Positions 23,551 to 37,413 are shown, numbered from the stretch's first letter. The stretch: DNA of 64,000 nt from Enoplolaimus lenunculus (GCA_030248215.1 JASANG010003177.1:29158-93157); one strand, 5' to 3'. The notes: generated by a model from the letters alone, not told the origin. Numbers and translations: made by a program.

Positions 23551-24535
23551 GTGGAGGCACGACAGGTTTGCTTACTTTAGTAACAGCCATGTTCTGTTTC
23601 AGTAACTCATTCTACAGCTCTTTAGCTACGAATATGTTTGGCGAATGTAAAATTTTGTACTCTAGCGCAATTAGTACTTGTACAAGCCTGGTTTGATGAT
23701 CTAAACATACATTTGAGCTCGTATAGGCGTACGCAAGGGGGATGATGGACGGCTGCCCTTCCCCTGTTTCGCCGTCAACACAAAAACAAGTCTTAAGTCG
23801 ACGCATGGCTCAAAAAATCGTTCGGCAGTCGATGTGTTGACTGGTATGGTACAAAGGATTATTGAAGGAGAACGCAAATATTTGGATAAAATGATTTTTC
23901 GTAGGTTCTGAAACAATCAGTTGCTGCGCGTGGGATTTGCTCGCCGTCGTCATTGTTCCATTTGAGTTTCCAGTTTTATTTCCGTTTTTATCTCGTTGTT
24001 GTGTCCAGAGACGAATGCGCTGTATGCGTTAAGAGCGGACTGAAGTTGCGATATGTCGATCGTTTGACGAATGACATGCGATTTTTGTACATTTACATTT
24101 AGAGGCTTATCTATGCCTAATCTTTTACCTTAAACCGTAACCTGATATGTAAAGGAAGTGTACAAAGCCTATATTTTCGACATGAGTTCGCGCAATTCAA
24201 GCGCTCTATAATAACTGAGAATATATAGGCATTTGTTTTTAATTATTGAATAATAAACACATTCGTGTTGCTAAACGTTTGTTTATGAATCAAAAAAATG
24301 TTCGTTGTTAACGAAACGTGGTGTGATTGTGTGTGACGATTAATTGCGTTGTCGCATAAATCATTGACATTGGAACCTGCCAATTGCGATCAGTTGTTTG
24401 TTTTAGTGTTATAGACACATGTGTACGATGATAATGTATTCAGATTGACAGTATTTTAGTTTTTGTGGAAAATTAATTTTGTTTACGTTCATGGTTGACG
24501 AAATTCTAAAGTGTGTGTGTCAGTTTGGAATCTCT

Positions 24536-24711
24536 ACGACAATTTGTCGCACGATAAACTGGTCGCCCAACAGTGTCCAAAAGCCTATAAATAAATCTAA
24601 GCATAATGCTAAGCCTGAACCGTTGCCTAAGTATAATGTTAGGCGACGGCGAATTTTTGAGTCGATGAAATTTCGGATTACAAGTTGTCTTGTCGGGCGA
24701 CGAGTTGTCGT
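24536..24711. mobile_element. MITE with GACAATTCGTCGC-type ends and telomere-like core, copy 1
   Basis: The ends are ACGACAATTTGTCGC and GCGACGAGTTGTCGT. The interior contains 'gtcgcccaacagtgtcc', also seen in copies 2 and 3, and degenerate GCCTAA hexamers. Confidence 0.7.
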
Positions 24712-25163
24712 TATACCGTAACTTTGTTTGTAGCTGTGGCTAGATGCTGATACTTTCGATCTGAACAGCTGCTGATTGGTGTTATAATTTTGAATGTTAA
24801 CCCGGATGCAAGTATTCATTCTGTGATTCGCACGTAGCCGAGCAAGATTTGTGCTCAGGTGTAAGAAAAGGTTTGCTTATGACATGCGTATGCTGATGCC
24901 GTAACCTTAAGTGTTGGTGCACTGTACATAAGCCGAGATTTGGTTGAAAAGCTGTGGTCAACCAACTTGTTATAGTCCTTTGGAAATGCAATAAGTTATA
25001 CCTTTGTCATTACTTAAATCACCGACTTAAGTAAATACTTAACTTTTTGGTCAAAAGCAAAGAAATGCGACATGTGCGGAAGTATCATAACAAGAAAGTC
25101 ACAGTTTTACTTTTTATTAAGGACGAATCACGAGTCAACAATTTTAATTAGGTCAAGGATAAT

Positions 25164-25300
25164 TAGGGATGTGCCGATTAATCGGCATCGGCCTGCACTG
25201 TTCGTGAGGATCGCATCGGCATCGGCATGCAATTTGTGTGAGGATCGTATCGGCATTGGCACTACATCAAATTGCCGATTCATTGCCGATACGTTTTGCG
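25164..25300. mobile_element. CCGATG-type hAT MITE, right end lost
   Basis: The left tip is TAGGGATGTGCCGATTAATC with many GGCATC repeats. It has the same family tip as the complete copies at 50206 and 61699. Confidence 0.65.
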
Positions 25301-25500
25301 CGTAACGGTCAGTTGGAATGCTATCAATTTCATTTCTTGGCGCGTATCAGTGTCTGGTCAGCAAAACTGTCATCTCTCTTACGTTTGTGTTTGAACAAAT
25401 GAATTGAAATGAACCGTTGGCTCACTGAAATCGTAATTCCGCGTTGGAATAGCGCAATTCGTAATTGGGTTAAATTACGGCTTGAGCCACGACATACATA

Positions 25501-26242
25501 TAGGGATCGACCGGATCCAAAATTTTGCATTTACCGGATCCGAATCCGGATCCGGATCTTAAAATTCAGATCCGGCCCGGATCCGGATCCGGATCTTACT
25601 AGCTGGATAATTTTTCAATACCTAACGTATATAAAATACAAAAAGTTCAACTGATTGTTTCGCAAAATTAGTCAACAAAACTTACAGCAACTAAAAAAAG
25701 CAGTCTTCAAAATTTTTATGTTTGTTCTTCTTCCGCAACAACACTGGTCTCCACGTGGATGTCATTAACCTGACATTCCAACAAAGCATTAACCCTTTCT
25801 CACATGAATATTTTCTATTTCCCCTGAGACCTACTTTTATGCTAGGATTCGAACTCCAGTGACTGGAGCGGGAGGCGTATACCATCACCACTCAGCTATA
25901 GAAGCTTGACGCTCGAGCCCGAGGGGGCTCTCACGTCTTGTGGTGATTTAGTACTACGTATACGTGTTGCAATTGTTAAACCATGGTGCGATATATACTA
26001 TTTAACGTATATACACTGCGCTGAGTTGCCTACAGGCAACTCAATGTGAGAAGGGGTTAATGCTCACACAGGGCTTATTAGATTACGTACGAATAGTTGA
26101 AATACATACACCAGTTTTGGTATGTTTTTGTTTGTATATATATCAAATTTTGGATCCGGAGATCCGGTAGTTTATTTTACCGGATCCGGATCTTAAAAAT
26201 TGCAGAGATCCGGATCCGGATCTCGGATCCGGTCAATCCCTA
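25501..26242. mobile_element. hAT-type MITE with GGATCC arrays, carrying a nested element
   Basis: The ends are TAGGGATCGACCGGATCC and GGATCCGGTCAATCCCTA. It has perfect 8-bp duplications CATACATA (25493-25500 and 26243-26250). Dense CCGGAT hexamers lie at both ends. The TTAA-type MITE at 25789-26060 is inserted in its middle, so the host element is about 470 bp. Confidence 0.88.
25789..26060 (-). mobile_element. TTAA-flanked piggyBac-like MITE with tRNA-like core, copy 3 (nested)
   Basis: TTAA on both sides with CCCTTTCTCACAT / GTGAGAAGGGG ends, 272 bp. It sits inside the GGATCC-type hAT MITE at 25501-26242. The joined target would read GCATTAATGC, a palindrome centred on TTAA. Confidence 0.75.
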
Positions 26243-26250
26243 CATACATA

Positions 26251-29200
26251 CATTGTGGTGTAGTGCATGAGATAAAGGTTTTAAATTTTTCGTGTTCTCT
26301 TTGTTTATATGTAGATTTGTACGTATGTGTACAGTTTACGTTTACATCGCTAAGTGTTCATTGATCTATGATGCAGTGCAAAAAATGGCCAATTGCCTCA
26401 ATTTACCGCTGTGAACTTCAATGTGCGTAAGTATTGTTGTGTCGAGTGTGAATCGGACAAACTGACAGGACGTAGGGGCGTAGTCAGAATTTCATTTCGC
26501 TGTATATATAGTTTCGTTCGAAGTTGGTGTGCCCGGAGAACGTGGCGAATGTGAGCCTTTTTGGGCCCCAGGAACCAGCATGTTTTATTCTAAAACCAGT
26601 TAAATTCTCGTATAAATTTAAGGGATATATCCCCGTTTTTCTTACTTTGTATGTTCCCCTGACGACGGAATGCAGTCAAGGAATGATCGCCGCGCTATGG
26701 ATAGTCATCGTGTGTCTTTTCGCGTCTCACGCCAAACGTATTTATTCATCATAAACTTTATAGTTTGAACTTTAGTCGTTTTGGAATTTAATTTCAATGC
26801 CGGCAAAAGGTATTTTGAGCGGGCCTCTTATGCCTCAGAAGAAGTGTGCCGCTGTCGTGGAAATTGAATCAGGGCCTTTGAGTCAGTGAAGGATTTTAAC
26901 TTCGGGTGCACTAGGATGGGTACATGTTGCGGTCAGTGTGGTTTGGTTGTATAATTGTGGCTTTGGGAAAATTAGTAGTGACGTTCGATAAGTGGAGCTG
27001 TTTGGATAAAATGGTCTTTGTCGAATGGTGCCAACGCGGAAGCAGTTGTTTAGCCGTATTTCGTGGCGTGAAATAAATTTAGGGACACTCGACTCAGCGC
27101 TGTGAATTGCGTTTAGTTTCACATATATTTAGATTGCTTAAGTTTTCACACTTATGTATTTGGAATCAAAGGCTTCTTTGGACATCATAAACGAATTTTT
27201 CACAAATTCATAGTTACATGTTAAAAAATGATGAGAGAAGGTTATGAGAAGCAAAAATATGCAAAAATTTTTTAAATTATTACCAGTTTGGGCTCGCGGT
27301 ATCTTCCTCTTTGAGTAGAATACCCGAAAACAATCGGTTTCGTTACGATGAAATTTTTAGGTTTAGTAAACGTATACGACAATTGGTCGCCCAACCAGTT
27401 GTCGCAAAACAGTGTCCTAATGCCTGATAATCAATCTAAGCATATTCATAAGCGTAATCCTAAGCCTAAGCCTAAGCCTGAGCATAGTGATTGGTGAAGA
27501 AATGTGTTGTGCGACGAATTGTCGTGCGTGATACCGTATTTCTTACATTGCACTGGTGGTCTCAGATTGGTTTTTCGAGGGGTGCAATTCAGGTTTGAAT
27601 TTTCTCCATTTTTACGTCCAAAAATCAACTGTATTCTCAACTTAGGGGAGCGGGCACCTTCCACCCTCCTATGTCCGCCCGCGATATATTGTCTTATAAA
27701 CTACCGTCACTCCAAAGCTACGAGTTTTTGAAAACGGTCGTTTGATCTAGATTATTGAAGTTGTATTTTAGTGTGATTTAATATATATCCATATCCCGAA
27801 ATGTTTCCAAAATTTTGAGAGGTGATTTTTTGATGTGTCATAAAACGAAATGCCGCCGTGTATTTGAATAGAAAAGTATTATCTTACGTACCAATTTTTG
27901 GGGTGGAAGGGAATTGCCTGTGCGCTGCCGCTTGCATTAAAGTATATTTCCAGTAGAATTGACGAGAGGGTCAAGAGATTGAAGTGTTCATTTGATTAAG
28001 TCGGATACGTTTAAGACAAAATTTTTTTCACATAAAGTAGTTTTTTTTAAGAAATAACAATCTGGGGGAGGTTAAGTGAATGGTCGATGGGTATTAATGA
28101 TAATTGCAGGTATAAGAGATGGGGTAGAAACGCTAGTGCGAGTGGCTGTGATTTGGTGATCTTTGTCAGTTGTTTTTGGTAGTTTGTTTTGGATGAGGAA
28201 CTATGGGAATTTTGTTAATTTGTGCTTTGTTTCTGAATGCAAAAATAATGAAGGTGCAATTGGATAAGGGTGTCAAAAAATGGAATTCATTGGTGGAAAT
28301 GGGCCGGATTTCGAACTGATACCGAGTTGTGTGTAATAGCCAAAAATTTTGAAGTGTAACAGTTTTGTATATAAATGCTGAGAAATGACGGTATTTATGA
28401 TGTTTGTTGTAATTTAAGCTTAAGCGTAAGTTTAGGGATTGGCTTACCTGAACCTTTCGTCCAAAGCTATGGCTTAACTTTAAATATGGGGGAAGTGCAG
28501 AAGAGCCGTAATTTATTTTAAAAATTGATTGTTTAGTAATTATTCTTGTGTTACATTTCGGTTCCAGCGTCGGCAGAAAATCCGGTATATTTTCCTACTT
28601 TCCGTTTTCAGTAATTTTTATATCCGGTTGTGACCAACTAGTGCCATAACATGCAGCGTATTCTGCAATTTTGTTAATGTACGGCGTGGTGTTGTGTAAT
28701 CTAGTCGTTTTTGATAAAATTATTGATTTAAATGTTTAGTATCTTTAAATAAGGTTATTGACTTTTAGTCTTTGTTGAATTTTAGATTCTTTATCCATAC
28801 ATATATTTGAATGCTGTGCCCACGGTTCCTGAAGGTCTCTGATCGTATAAATATAGTCCTGAATTCTATATAAATTCGTTTAAATTTTGAAACAAAATGC
28901 TTCGAATGACATTGTTTTGTTTTGTTATAAAAGTCAACAAGTTTGCAGTTTTTAAGTTTTAACTCAATTTTTACACAAGAGCTGTAGCTGAAGCAGTTCA
29001 GCGATTGCCTTGTGTTCGTATCTTGAGAAACAAAGGGCTGTTGTTGTGAGATTCGTCGACTTAAAGACGAGGCGATAAAACTTTATTATTCAGTTTTGAA
29101 ATTTTTTGTTGACACGAAGGTTGTTAAAAGTTGGAGGCGAGTTGTCTGTCTGCAGTGAGCGAACAAGTTGAGTGCCCGTGGAGCAAGTAGGGCCTTTGTC

Positions 29201-31097
29201 TTGGAAGCAGGTGTGAGTAATTGGTGTTTGGTGCTTTTATTTGTAGTGGATAAATAGGTGTTGTGCATTGCATTTTGGTAGCAGTCGGTTTTTGAAATTT
29301 TTTATGTTAGCTATGTATGCGTGGAACTGATCATGTCTATTTAATTGTATTATTAATGGTCTTGGTATGGGTACATACCTATCGGTATTTTCTTTATATT
29401 ATGCGGTTTCCATTTGCGACTGTACATTTTGTACTGATGTTTTAGTATGTGTTAGAATTCAAAGGTTGTCGAATGCTTGTTTAGCACAAATTAATGTGCA
29501 GGGTTTAGCTAAATTTTCAAATAGCACTGTTCGAAATCAACAGTAAACCAGCTGCATTGCAACGGTTTCACATCGTTCGCCTTGTATGTTATGCGAACAG
29601 GCTCACAGGCAAGTCGGGCAGGGGGGAGGTGAGTGTAATTGTGTTAAAAATCAATTTGTGGGGTGACGGTTTATAGTTTTAGTTTGCGATGATGCGAAAA
29701 ATGTTTTTCAGACAAACGATTTTTGGAGGTTTGAGATTGTACAATATTTGTATTAATTGTCACAATTTGAAAGTGGCAATGTGGTTGTAGAGTTTATTGG
29801 TTTGAACGATCTATAATGTACATTTTAACTTTATACCAATATAATTATTGCAGTGTTTCAGCATGTAAGTAACGCTAAATATTTACGTTGGTGTCATAAT
29901 CAGAATTGCTAAAACTTTGATCAGAAATTTGATGTAGGGATACATACAACATGAGGTAGATTTTTTGCTTGAGCCATAGTAGGCGCACCTGTAATTGCAT
30001 TCTGATCTGTTACTTAAGCAAAACATAATACGTATTATGTTGTGATGACAAGATTCATGACGTTTATACATTTTTGTCTTCTGCGATCTGTTATTATTTT
30101 TTAGACAGTGAATAATTGTTTGTGTGCGTAACACCTGGCGCAGTTTTGACGCGTTATAAAATTCTAATAATGGTCAAGTGACACTTTAGAACGGCAAAAA
30201 ATAAACAGATTGATTGAAAATTGATTGAAAATATTTACTGAAAATATTGAACGAAAAAAGAATAATTTCCTGCGTAACAGAAGGAGCGGAATTGTATTTT
30301 TGTTGAGAATTTTTTTTATTTTAAATAATGAACAATTTGAAAAATAGTCTAAACAAACAAACACGACGAAGCAATGATTCACTAAAGTGTCTGTTGAACT
30401 CATTCAAAATACTGGTTCGAGTAGTTCAAAAATGACGTTGTTTGTATGGACGCACGTGGATCCAGAGATGTTTGCCGTTTTTTGGAATGTGTGTATCATC
30501 AGCTGTTGTGGCTGCGTTATTTTTGGCGTTTGGCTGGGAAGCCTTTTTGATGTATTTTAAGATTTGTTTGCGTTGTTGTCGTTGGTAGTTATTGTACGGG
30601 TTTTGCTTTTTTTGTGTTGTCACGAAGTTCTATCTATGTGATGGTTTGAACTTGTAAACTGACACAGTAAGGGTGATGTTATATTTGTCGTTCGGAGCCG
30701 TCCGACGTTAAAATAATAGAAAAGTATAGCGCCACCGTTATTCTGTCGTGGGCGTATCCAGGATTTTGATTTGGGATAAGGGACGGCAACATCAATTACG
30801 TAAATATATTTTGTTTTGTTTCTAAGATTATTTGTGGCAGCTAACATTTAATCGTTAACACGAATGTGTTTGTCAAAGTATATTTGGAGGGGCTGTAGGT
30901 TTTGAAACGATAAATGTTTTACTTTTAACGGTAATATTTGAAAATTTACCACAACACCGGAAAAAATTCCAATTACTGTGTCTTTGAATGCTGGAACATG
31001 AATTTGAACAGTAATTGAATATTTGCAAGAATTTCGGCTGAAATAGGAATTACGGTTGAATTCTGATATGAACTTTAGTTTTGTAATATTTTTACTA
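26251..31097. other. Long G/T-rich non-coding stretch
   Basis: No coding exon recognised over almost 5 kb, apart from the telomere-core MITE at 27376. In 28081-28140, for example, I count 21 G and 5 C on the + strand. It may be an intron or 5' flank of a + strand transcript; this is inference. Confidence 0.4.
27376..27525. mobile_element. MITE with telomere-like core, copy 2
   Basis: The ends are ACGACAATTGGTCGCCC and GCGACGAATTGTCGT. At 27454-27480 it has more than three perfect GCCTAA repeats, the complement of the nematode telomere unit TTAGGC. Confidence 0.75.
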
Positions 31098-31398
31098 AAG
31101 CCATATTCACACGTGAATGTTTTTGCAGCGAAAACTTGTATGTGCAACTTGCACGTGCAAGTTTGGTTACAAAGCAACTTTGAAGTTCTTGCAGCTGCAA
31201 ATTATTCACTGGAATTCATGCTATTGAATTTAATTTGCACTTGTGATACCAGTTGCAATTCGTTTGAATTTCTTGCACCAGAAGTTTGATCAGTCAATCG
31301 GAATGTTCCTTTGCACAAATAATTGCAACTGCAAGTATTTTGTGCAAGTTGCAGGTGCAAGTTCTCGCTGCAAAAACTTGCACCTGTGACTGGGGCTT
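31098..31398 (+). mobile_element. MITE with TGCAACTTGCA palindrome arrays, copy 1
   Basis: The outer ends are AAGCCATATTCACACGTG and its near complement. The TCGCTGCAAAAACTTGCA block and many TTGCAnnTGCAA motifs follow inward. The inverted copy is at 58968. Confidence 0.7.
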
Positions 31399-33826
31399 AC
31401 TTCGAATGACTTGTTTTGAAATTGTACACAAGAGATTTGTTATTGGTTTGGTACAACAAAGTGTGATGTTGGAACTAAATTTTTGGGGTTAAGCAAATAT
31501 TTAAGAAAGTTATCGCATCAATTCAAATGCGCTGATTAAGTTAGTTATGTCTCAAAAAGGTACGTTTCTGATTTTGATAGGGCACACTATGAGCCTGACG
31601 GGTTCTAAATATTGTGCTTTAAGTAGGTATTTTAAATAATATTGAAGTGTGGTTTGTGGACACAGTTTCAGTGAACTGAATTACATATGATGCGTTTAAG
31701 CTTTGAATGAGACGTATATAAAGTTGGTAAAATTGTCATTCTGGTTAGAGTTGCGCTAAACTTTTTAATTATTTTAATGCCGTCCGTCGCCCGAACGGTG
31801 CCATCCGTCAACGTGCAGTATCGAACGTCAATTACTTACGTACGATACTGTATGGAGACGGACGGCGGCTTGCGACCACCAGTATGGAGCAACGCTGATG
31901 GTTGCTCTATATTAAGCGGTTTCTACGACGGCGTAATTTCGGAAACGAAAAATCATTAGACGATTTGCTGCTTGTGCAATGAATTGAGGCGTCGCGGATT
32001 AAAATTGTAATGGGGGCGTACGCCCACTACGTCATAAAAGGTTTTGTGATAATATGGTACGTAATGTCCCTGTGTTGCAATTTTTCACCTCAGAAAATTG
32101 GCATATATTATATATAGCATATAGTAAAGAAATTGCGTTTAATAAATATTGCCGGCCGTCACCCCCGTCACAAATTTCTGGATTCGCCGCGGTCTAGGCA
32201 GATTTCACAAGTCTTACAATAGGAGCAGGAATCAAAATGGGTAGGTGTTATTTTTAATTTATAGGTTGAGCCCTCATAGATACTTCTTTTGGCTGCGTGT
32301 TCGATATGTTTACTTGTGGTGTCGACGAACTTTTCTCTGGCTGGTGACTATGATTTGGTGAGACGTAAACTGAGCGAGAACCAGACAGTTTATTAAACGC
32401 TATTTAACGCTTGGATGAATAAAATATTGTCGTCTTCGTTTCTGTTGTAGTTGAATTCAGTTATCCAAATGTTGCTTGGCAACTCAGTTTAGGTTGCAGG
32501 TACTGTTTTGTATAATGTGTGTATATACTGTTTCTCTACCTGTTTTAATGCCCATCAGTGATTGGATGAAATCACGTGGTTTTTGTCTGGAGTATATATA
32601 GGGTTTAAAAACGGTGTGTAGTCGTATGTGTTATCGAGAGTGGATGATGTCCATCTACAGAAGAGTATGCAACTGACGCGCTAGTGCATGGCACAAAGTG
32701 TACCAGCACGCGTTGCATTTTTGCTTGACCCCCTCCCCCTGCTTTCTGGGGTGGGTAGTCACCATTTAAGCTACGTACATAGTAAGAGAAATAAAGGGAT
32801 ATATATCCTTTTGTGAAATTTTTAGACAAAAAATACACTTTTAACAGGAACTAGATTAATATGCTGCTAGATCGTTGAGGTGGAAAAAATTTTCAGCTAT
32901 TTGATTACATCCAATCTAGAAACCATTTCATACGGCGATCTACGCCGGCAGACACCACTGGACGGCGCTAAAAGCAACAAAATTGTTAAAAAGTATGATG
33001 GCCTCCTAAAATTTTTTGTTTGCGCTTTAGTCTTACAAAGACATATCATATTTATCGCTTTAATCGGTGTAATGTTAGAAGGTCGGTGGTGTGTTTGAAG
33101 CGGATGTTAGCACTGTAAGTATAAAGAGACTATGCTGTAATATATATTTATATATACATTTATAGTATAAAGTGATTACTGATGCGATTTTGAAGTTTTA
33201 GCGCCCCCCCCCCCCGGTATTCTTCGATTTTAAAAATTCCTGCCTTTTTGTATTGTTTGCTGTTTTGCTTTGTTCCGTCTAGTGTGTGTTCGTGACTGTA
33301 TATGTTGTGTCATTATTAGAATCGACGGCTAGCAAGCATAGGCATATAGACAGGGGAATAGAGGATATATGCGCTCTTTTGGAATTTCTGGAAGCAGCGG
33401 CGGATCTAGAAATTTCTGACGGAACACTCTAAGCTTAAGAATTTCGCTTAAATATTTTGGGAAAGTGTCCAGGAGCCGGATCCACAATATCTGTTTGTAT
33501 TTTTCCAATTGAGCTGGAATAGAATGACCTATTTTTAAACAAGCATACTGTCTGTGAAACCCTAAAACCTTCAAAAACATAACATACTTTCCGAACGAAG
33601 CAACAATTTTAATGTTAGACGTCAAAAAATTCCCAGTAAAGAGTAGTAAGTTCCAATTAAACTAAAACATTTACAAGTCATTCATCTCACGTTTTTACTC
33701 GCAATAGAATTTCACACCAGCTGAAACGAGAGCACTAGCATAGAAATGCGTTTAATTATATGTATATTCTAGCAAAACACAGATATTCATTGTATATATT
33801 AGTATATATACGTAAAACGTATATAT
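31399..33826. other. Non-coding stretch
   Basis: It holds a GACGGACGG-rich fragment (about 31780-31890) of the small TAAGGGT-type family and a C11 run near 33200. A CGGCGGATCTAGAAATT fragment near 33400 is typical of hAT ends. No gene recognised. Confidence 0.45.
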
Positions 33827-34139
33827 CACGGTTCCACCGAAATTCCTGTTCCGGCCGGAATTCCTACGGAAAGTTACTTCGCGTTCCTTCCTGCCTTCAA
33901 AGACGTAGGAACAGGAGTTTTTACGGTTTTGATTCGAAGTTTTCGTAAATCGTATAAATATTGGAAACTTTAACTTTGAAAAAATTTTATTTCGAAATGT
34001 GGGTTTTTGCAATAAATTTAGTTTTGTTAATAAGCTGTTAAATTAAAAAAATTTACATTGTGTTTGTGCCAAAGTTCATGATAAAATTGCTGAAAATTCG
34101 CTTAAGGAGCTTTTTGACTAGTTTTGTGATGGAACCCTG
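33827..34139. mobile_element. Old MITE of the GGGTTCAACC..GGAATTCC group
   Basis: The left end is CACGGTTCCACCGAAATTCC and the right end ATGGAACCCTG, with CTGTTCC/GGAACAGG repeats inside. The flanks are AT-rich and no clear target duplication is seen. Confidence 0.55.
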
Positions 34140-35772
34140 ATATATGTATATCAACGACCCGATATTAAGCCTAACGCTTTTGCGAAGACATTGTGTAAAC
34201 CTAAAAGGAAGTCTAATTTAAACTTTAACCTTAAATGTGGGAGCAAGTGTACAAGAACCACGTACCTTTTGGACATGATTCTGTGCTTTCCTCTTGTATC
34301 CTATCTGTTGTTGAAGCATCGTGCGTTATCTGTTTCTGTTATGTATTGTTAAAAGCGATGTTTACTTGTACTGGAACGGTGCCCAAAATACGTGTGGAGA
34401 GGTGTCCCAGCTTTAATATATAGATATGGTCAATGAGTTACAATTTATTGTTAACTTGAATTCTTTCTTTTTACTGCAGCGTATCAAAACTTGAAAACAT
34501 TTTTTACTTGGCCAGAAATGCAATTGCAGCAAGATGTTGAAGACAAACACGCTGACTTGTAAAAAAACTGTTTTTGAAATTCCGGACCACCATCGTTAAT
34601 ATCCGGTTTCCGGTATTTTATGCCCTAGCCGGATACGGATACGTATCGGGTTGTTGCCGTATGTTAAACCGAATCCGGTTATCCGATCGCAACATGATAT
34701 GTACACACAACAATGGATAATTGTTTTTTTGTTAGGATACATAATTGTTAACACATTTCTATGCTAGTTTTGTCGTTTCAGCTTTAGTTGAAATTCTATG
34801 GCGAGGAAGCGTGAGAGGAATGAAGTGTTGATGTTTTAGTTAATGGAAACCTACAAGTATTTGATGGGAATTATTTGAGGTAACGTAAACACTAAAATTA
34901 TCCCTCGTTTGGAGGAGTATATGTTCATTTCTGTTCCAGCTTAATTTGAAAAATACAATCAGGTATTGAGATCCTGCTGTTTTATACTTTCCCGTATATT
35001 TAAGCTTAATTCTTAAGTTTACACTGAGGATAAATTTTCTAAAAAAGAAATAAAAAAAGAAAAAATTATTTTTTAAAAAAATTTTAAATTTATTAAAGAC
35101 TACGGTTTAGGAATTGGTAAACCATTTGCAAATCCTACGCGTTAATATGACGGGAAGTGTACAAGAGCCTCGGAAGCTTGCTTGATGTAATCTTTTTCAA
35201 AACAGATTGCGCATCTTCGGTTTTTGCCGAATCTGATTTCCGAATCCGATCTTCTGTTGCTGCCCTGCTTCTGGCGTCGTAGAAGTGTGTTTACCGTACT
35301 CGCATTTAACTGATTGTGTTGGTTTTCTTGTGCATTAGGTTAAATTGGTTTCAATTTATCAATTGCAAGAAGCAGTTTTGTCTGAATGGTAATGTATTAT
35401 GTTTTTTTCGGCTATCAATACAATAAGTATTGTTAATGTTTTATGGTCTTTTTAGAGTACTTGCGGTGAAGCGGTATATTACTTTTGGAAAATTTTTGGC
35501 TGACTGTAGCTGCAGTGTAATAGTAGGTTAGATTGAGTTATTTTTTGAAACGATACGAGCAGGTGCAAACAGAAATTGGATCATTTTGAAGTCAATCGGA
35601 ATTGAAATATTGCTTGGAAAACTAAGAATCGAGGGCGTGCGCAAGAGTTTCATTCGGGAACCACAGGTGCAGCGAACAGAGTTAGGTGTGTATGTTCTAT
35701 TGAAGAATCAGTGTTGTGCATTACTTTGCAGCAAAATGTTTTCGTGACGGTGGTAAAATTTTGGGTAGCATA

Positions 35773-35930
35773 CAGGCCTGTAGCCAGCTCACATTGCTAG
35801 GGTGGTTAACAATTGTTCAGGAGGGTCATTCTAGAATTTTCAATGACCAACAAGCAAAGTTGAAAATTTTCTATGAGGGAACGAAAATTTATCCAGGGGG
35901 GAGGCTGAGCTCCCTTTGGCTACGGGCCCG
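35773..35930. mobile_element. hAT-type MITE, CAGGCCTGTAGCCAG ends
   Basis: The left end is CAGGCCTGTAGCCAGC and the right end GGCTACGGGCCCG. The flanks GTAGCATA and GAAGCGTA match at 6 of 8 bases. Confidence 0.6.
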
Positions 35931-36189
35931 GAAGCGTAGCCGCTGCTTCGTCCGAGTTTGCCAAAGGGCGTATACACTAGGAGAGCTAAAGAGGATGTAT
36001 GCTTGCCCGAAGTTTTTTACAAAAAGCATAAAGCACTGTTAACTGGATTTATAATAACCCTGTGAATACCAGAGGTAAAACAATAATTCTTTTATGAGGT
36101 TATGCCCTCACAAAATGTAACAGTGGTTACACTCATCCCTCGCGTACGCATTGGCTGTCAGGCGTATTTGCCTAGTGCCTGCTGCTTCA

Positions 36190-36370
36190 GTGACGGAATC
36201 ATAAATTTCTTAAAAGGGTCGCATGAGTTGATACAATGATGGAAAGAAAGCTCGCGAGCGAAACGAACGAGAAGTCGAACGCTATTTTGGTATTAAACCT
36301 TAATACGAAATCTTCCTTTTGATTCCTTAGTGAGGGAGCTGGCCATGGTGTCCTCTTGGATTGTTCATTG
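36190..36370. repeat. Diverged relative of the MITE at 48093
   Basis: It shares 'ctcgcgagc.aaacga.c' and the segment after it with 48093-48274. The ends are degraded. Confidence 0.4.
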
Positions 36371-36937
36371 AAAGGAGCTCAAACATGATTACAAATTTTG
36401 TATTTTGAATAGAACTGGTAGAACGGATGTGTACGGTTTAGTATAGCAATAGCCATTTGCAAATGTATATGCTAATGTATGTATATATTTTGACGAAATT
36501 GGTCTGTTTAATACAAATGTTAGCAGTTTTACATAAAGTAACCTAATCGGGTTGAACCAAATGTTTCATAGTGAACAAATATTTTTGTAATAATTCATGG
36601 TTAAGAGCGCAATTTCAGGCGTACTTAGCCAAATCATTTATATTTTAGATCACTGAGCGAGCACAGATGCTATTAGCGAATTCATGAAATTCAAATACTG
36701 ACTGCAGATGGCTAAGCTATCAAAATTGATTTGGGCTAGATATACTTAAACAGCGTAGATTTTATATATCGATGTAAATGTTTTCGAAAATATGATGTAT
36801 GTACATGTAGTTTGGGCAATTTTTGGCTTTCTTGGATTGTTTAAACAGTACCGTACCAAGGAATTTGGATTGGTGAAGCTGGTAGTAAAAAGATTACTAA
36901 AATTTTGTTTATAGTGCCTAATAGAAACTAAGTTTTA

Positions 36938-37298
36938 CAGGAACAGTAACAGGAATTTCAAATAACTTTCATTTCCAAATTACTGTTTAACTTTGTAGAA
37001 AACTAGCCAACAATTGACTTAAGCCAATTTTCAGAAATTTCATCACAAAGTTTAGCGGAAACACATCAAATTTTTAGTCTTAAGGTTTATTAACAAAATT
37101 GAGTTGCAAAAACACTCATTTTCGAAATAACAACGTTTTAAAGACAAAGTTTCCAATGTCTAGATGATTATGAATAATTTACTGCAAAACCGTAAAAATT
37201 TCAGTTTCTGCATATTTGAATGCAGGTACTGTAACATGAACAGGAATGGAATTTTTGCAGGAATACCTCCCGGAACAGGAATTCCGGCGAAACTCTGA
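36938..37298. repeat. Old copy of the GGAACAGGAATT group
   Basis: It carries GGAACAGGAATT-type repeats near both ends and the same AT-rich core as 33827-34139 and 50997-51428. Confidence 0.5.
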
Positions 37299-37413
37299 TA
37301 TATAAAGGTTAAGATAAGCAAAAGGCTTACTCGGAGTCGTGATTAAGCGTAATTTTTGCCTTAGTTAGCCCCATACGGGTTTTGAGTTTACATACAAAAG
37401 CCTATACATGTAT

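Larger units (their letters stand above)
22716..24535. other. Non-coding stretch with two small repeats
   Basis: It holds the 39-bp tandem repeat at 23046-23157 and the small element at 23426-23550. No gene recognised. Confidence 0.45.
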
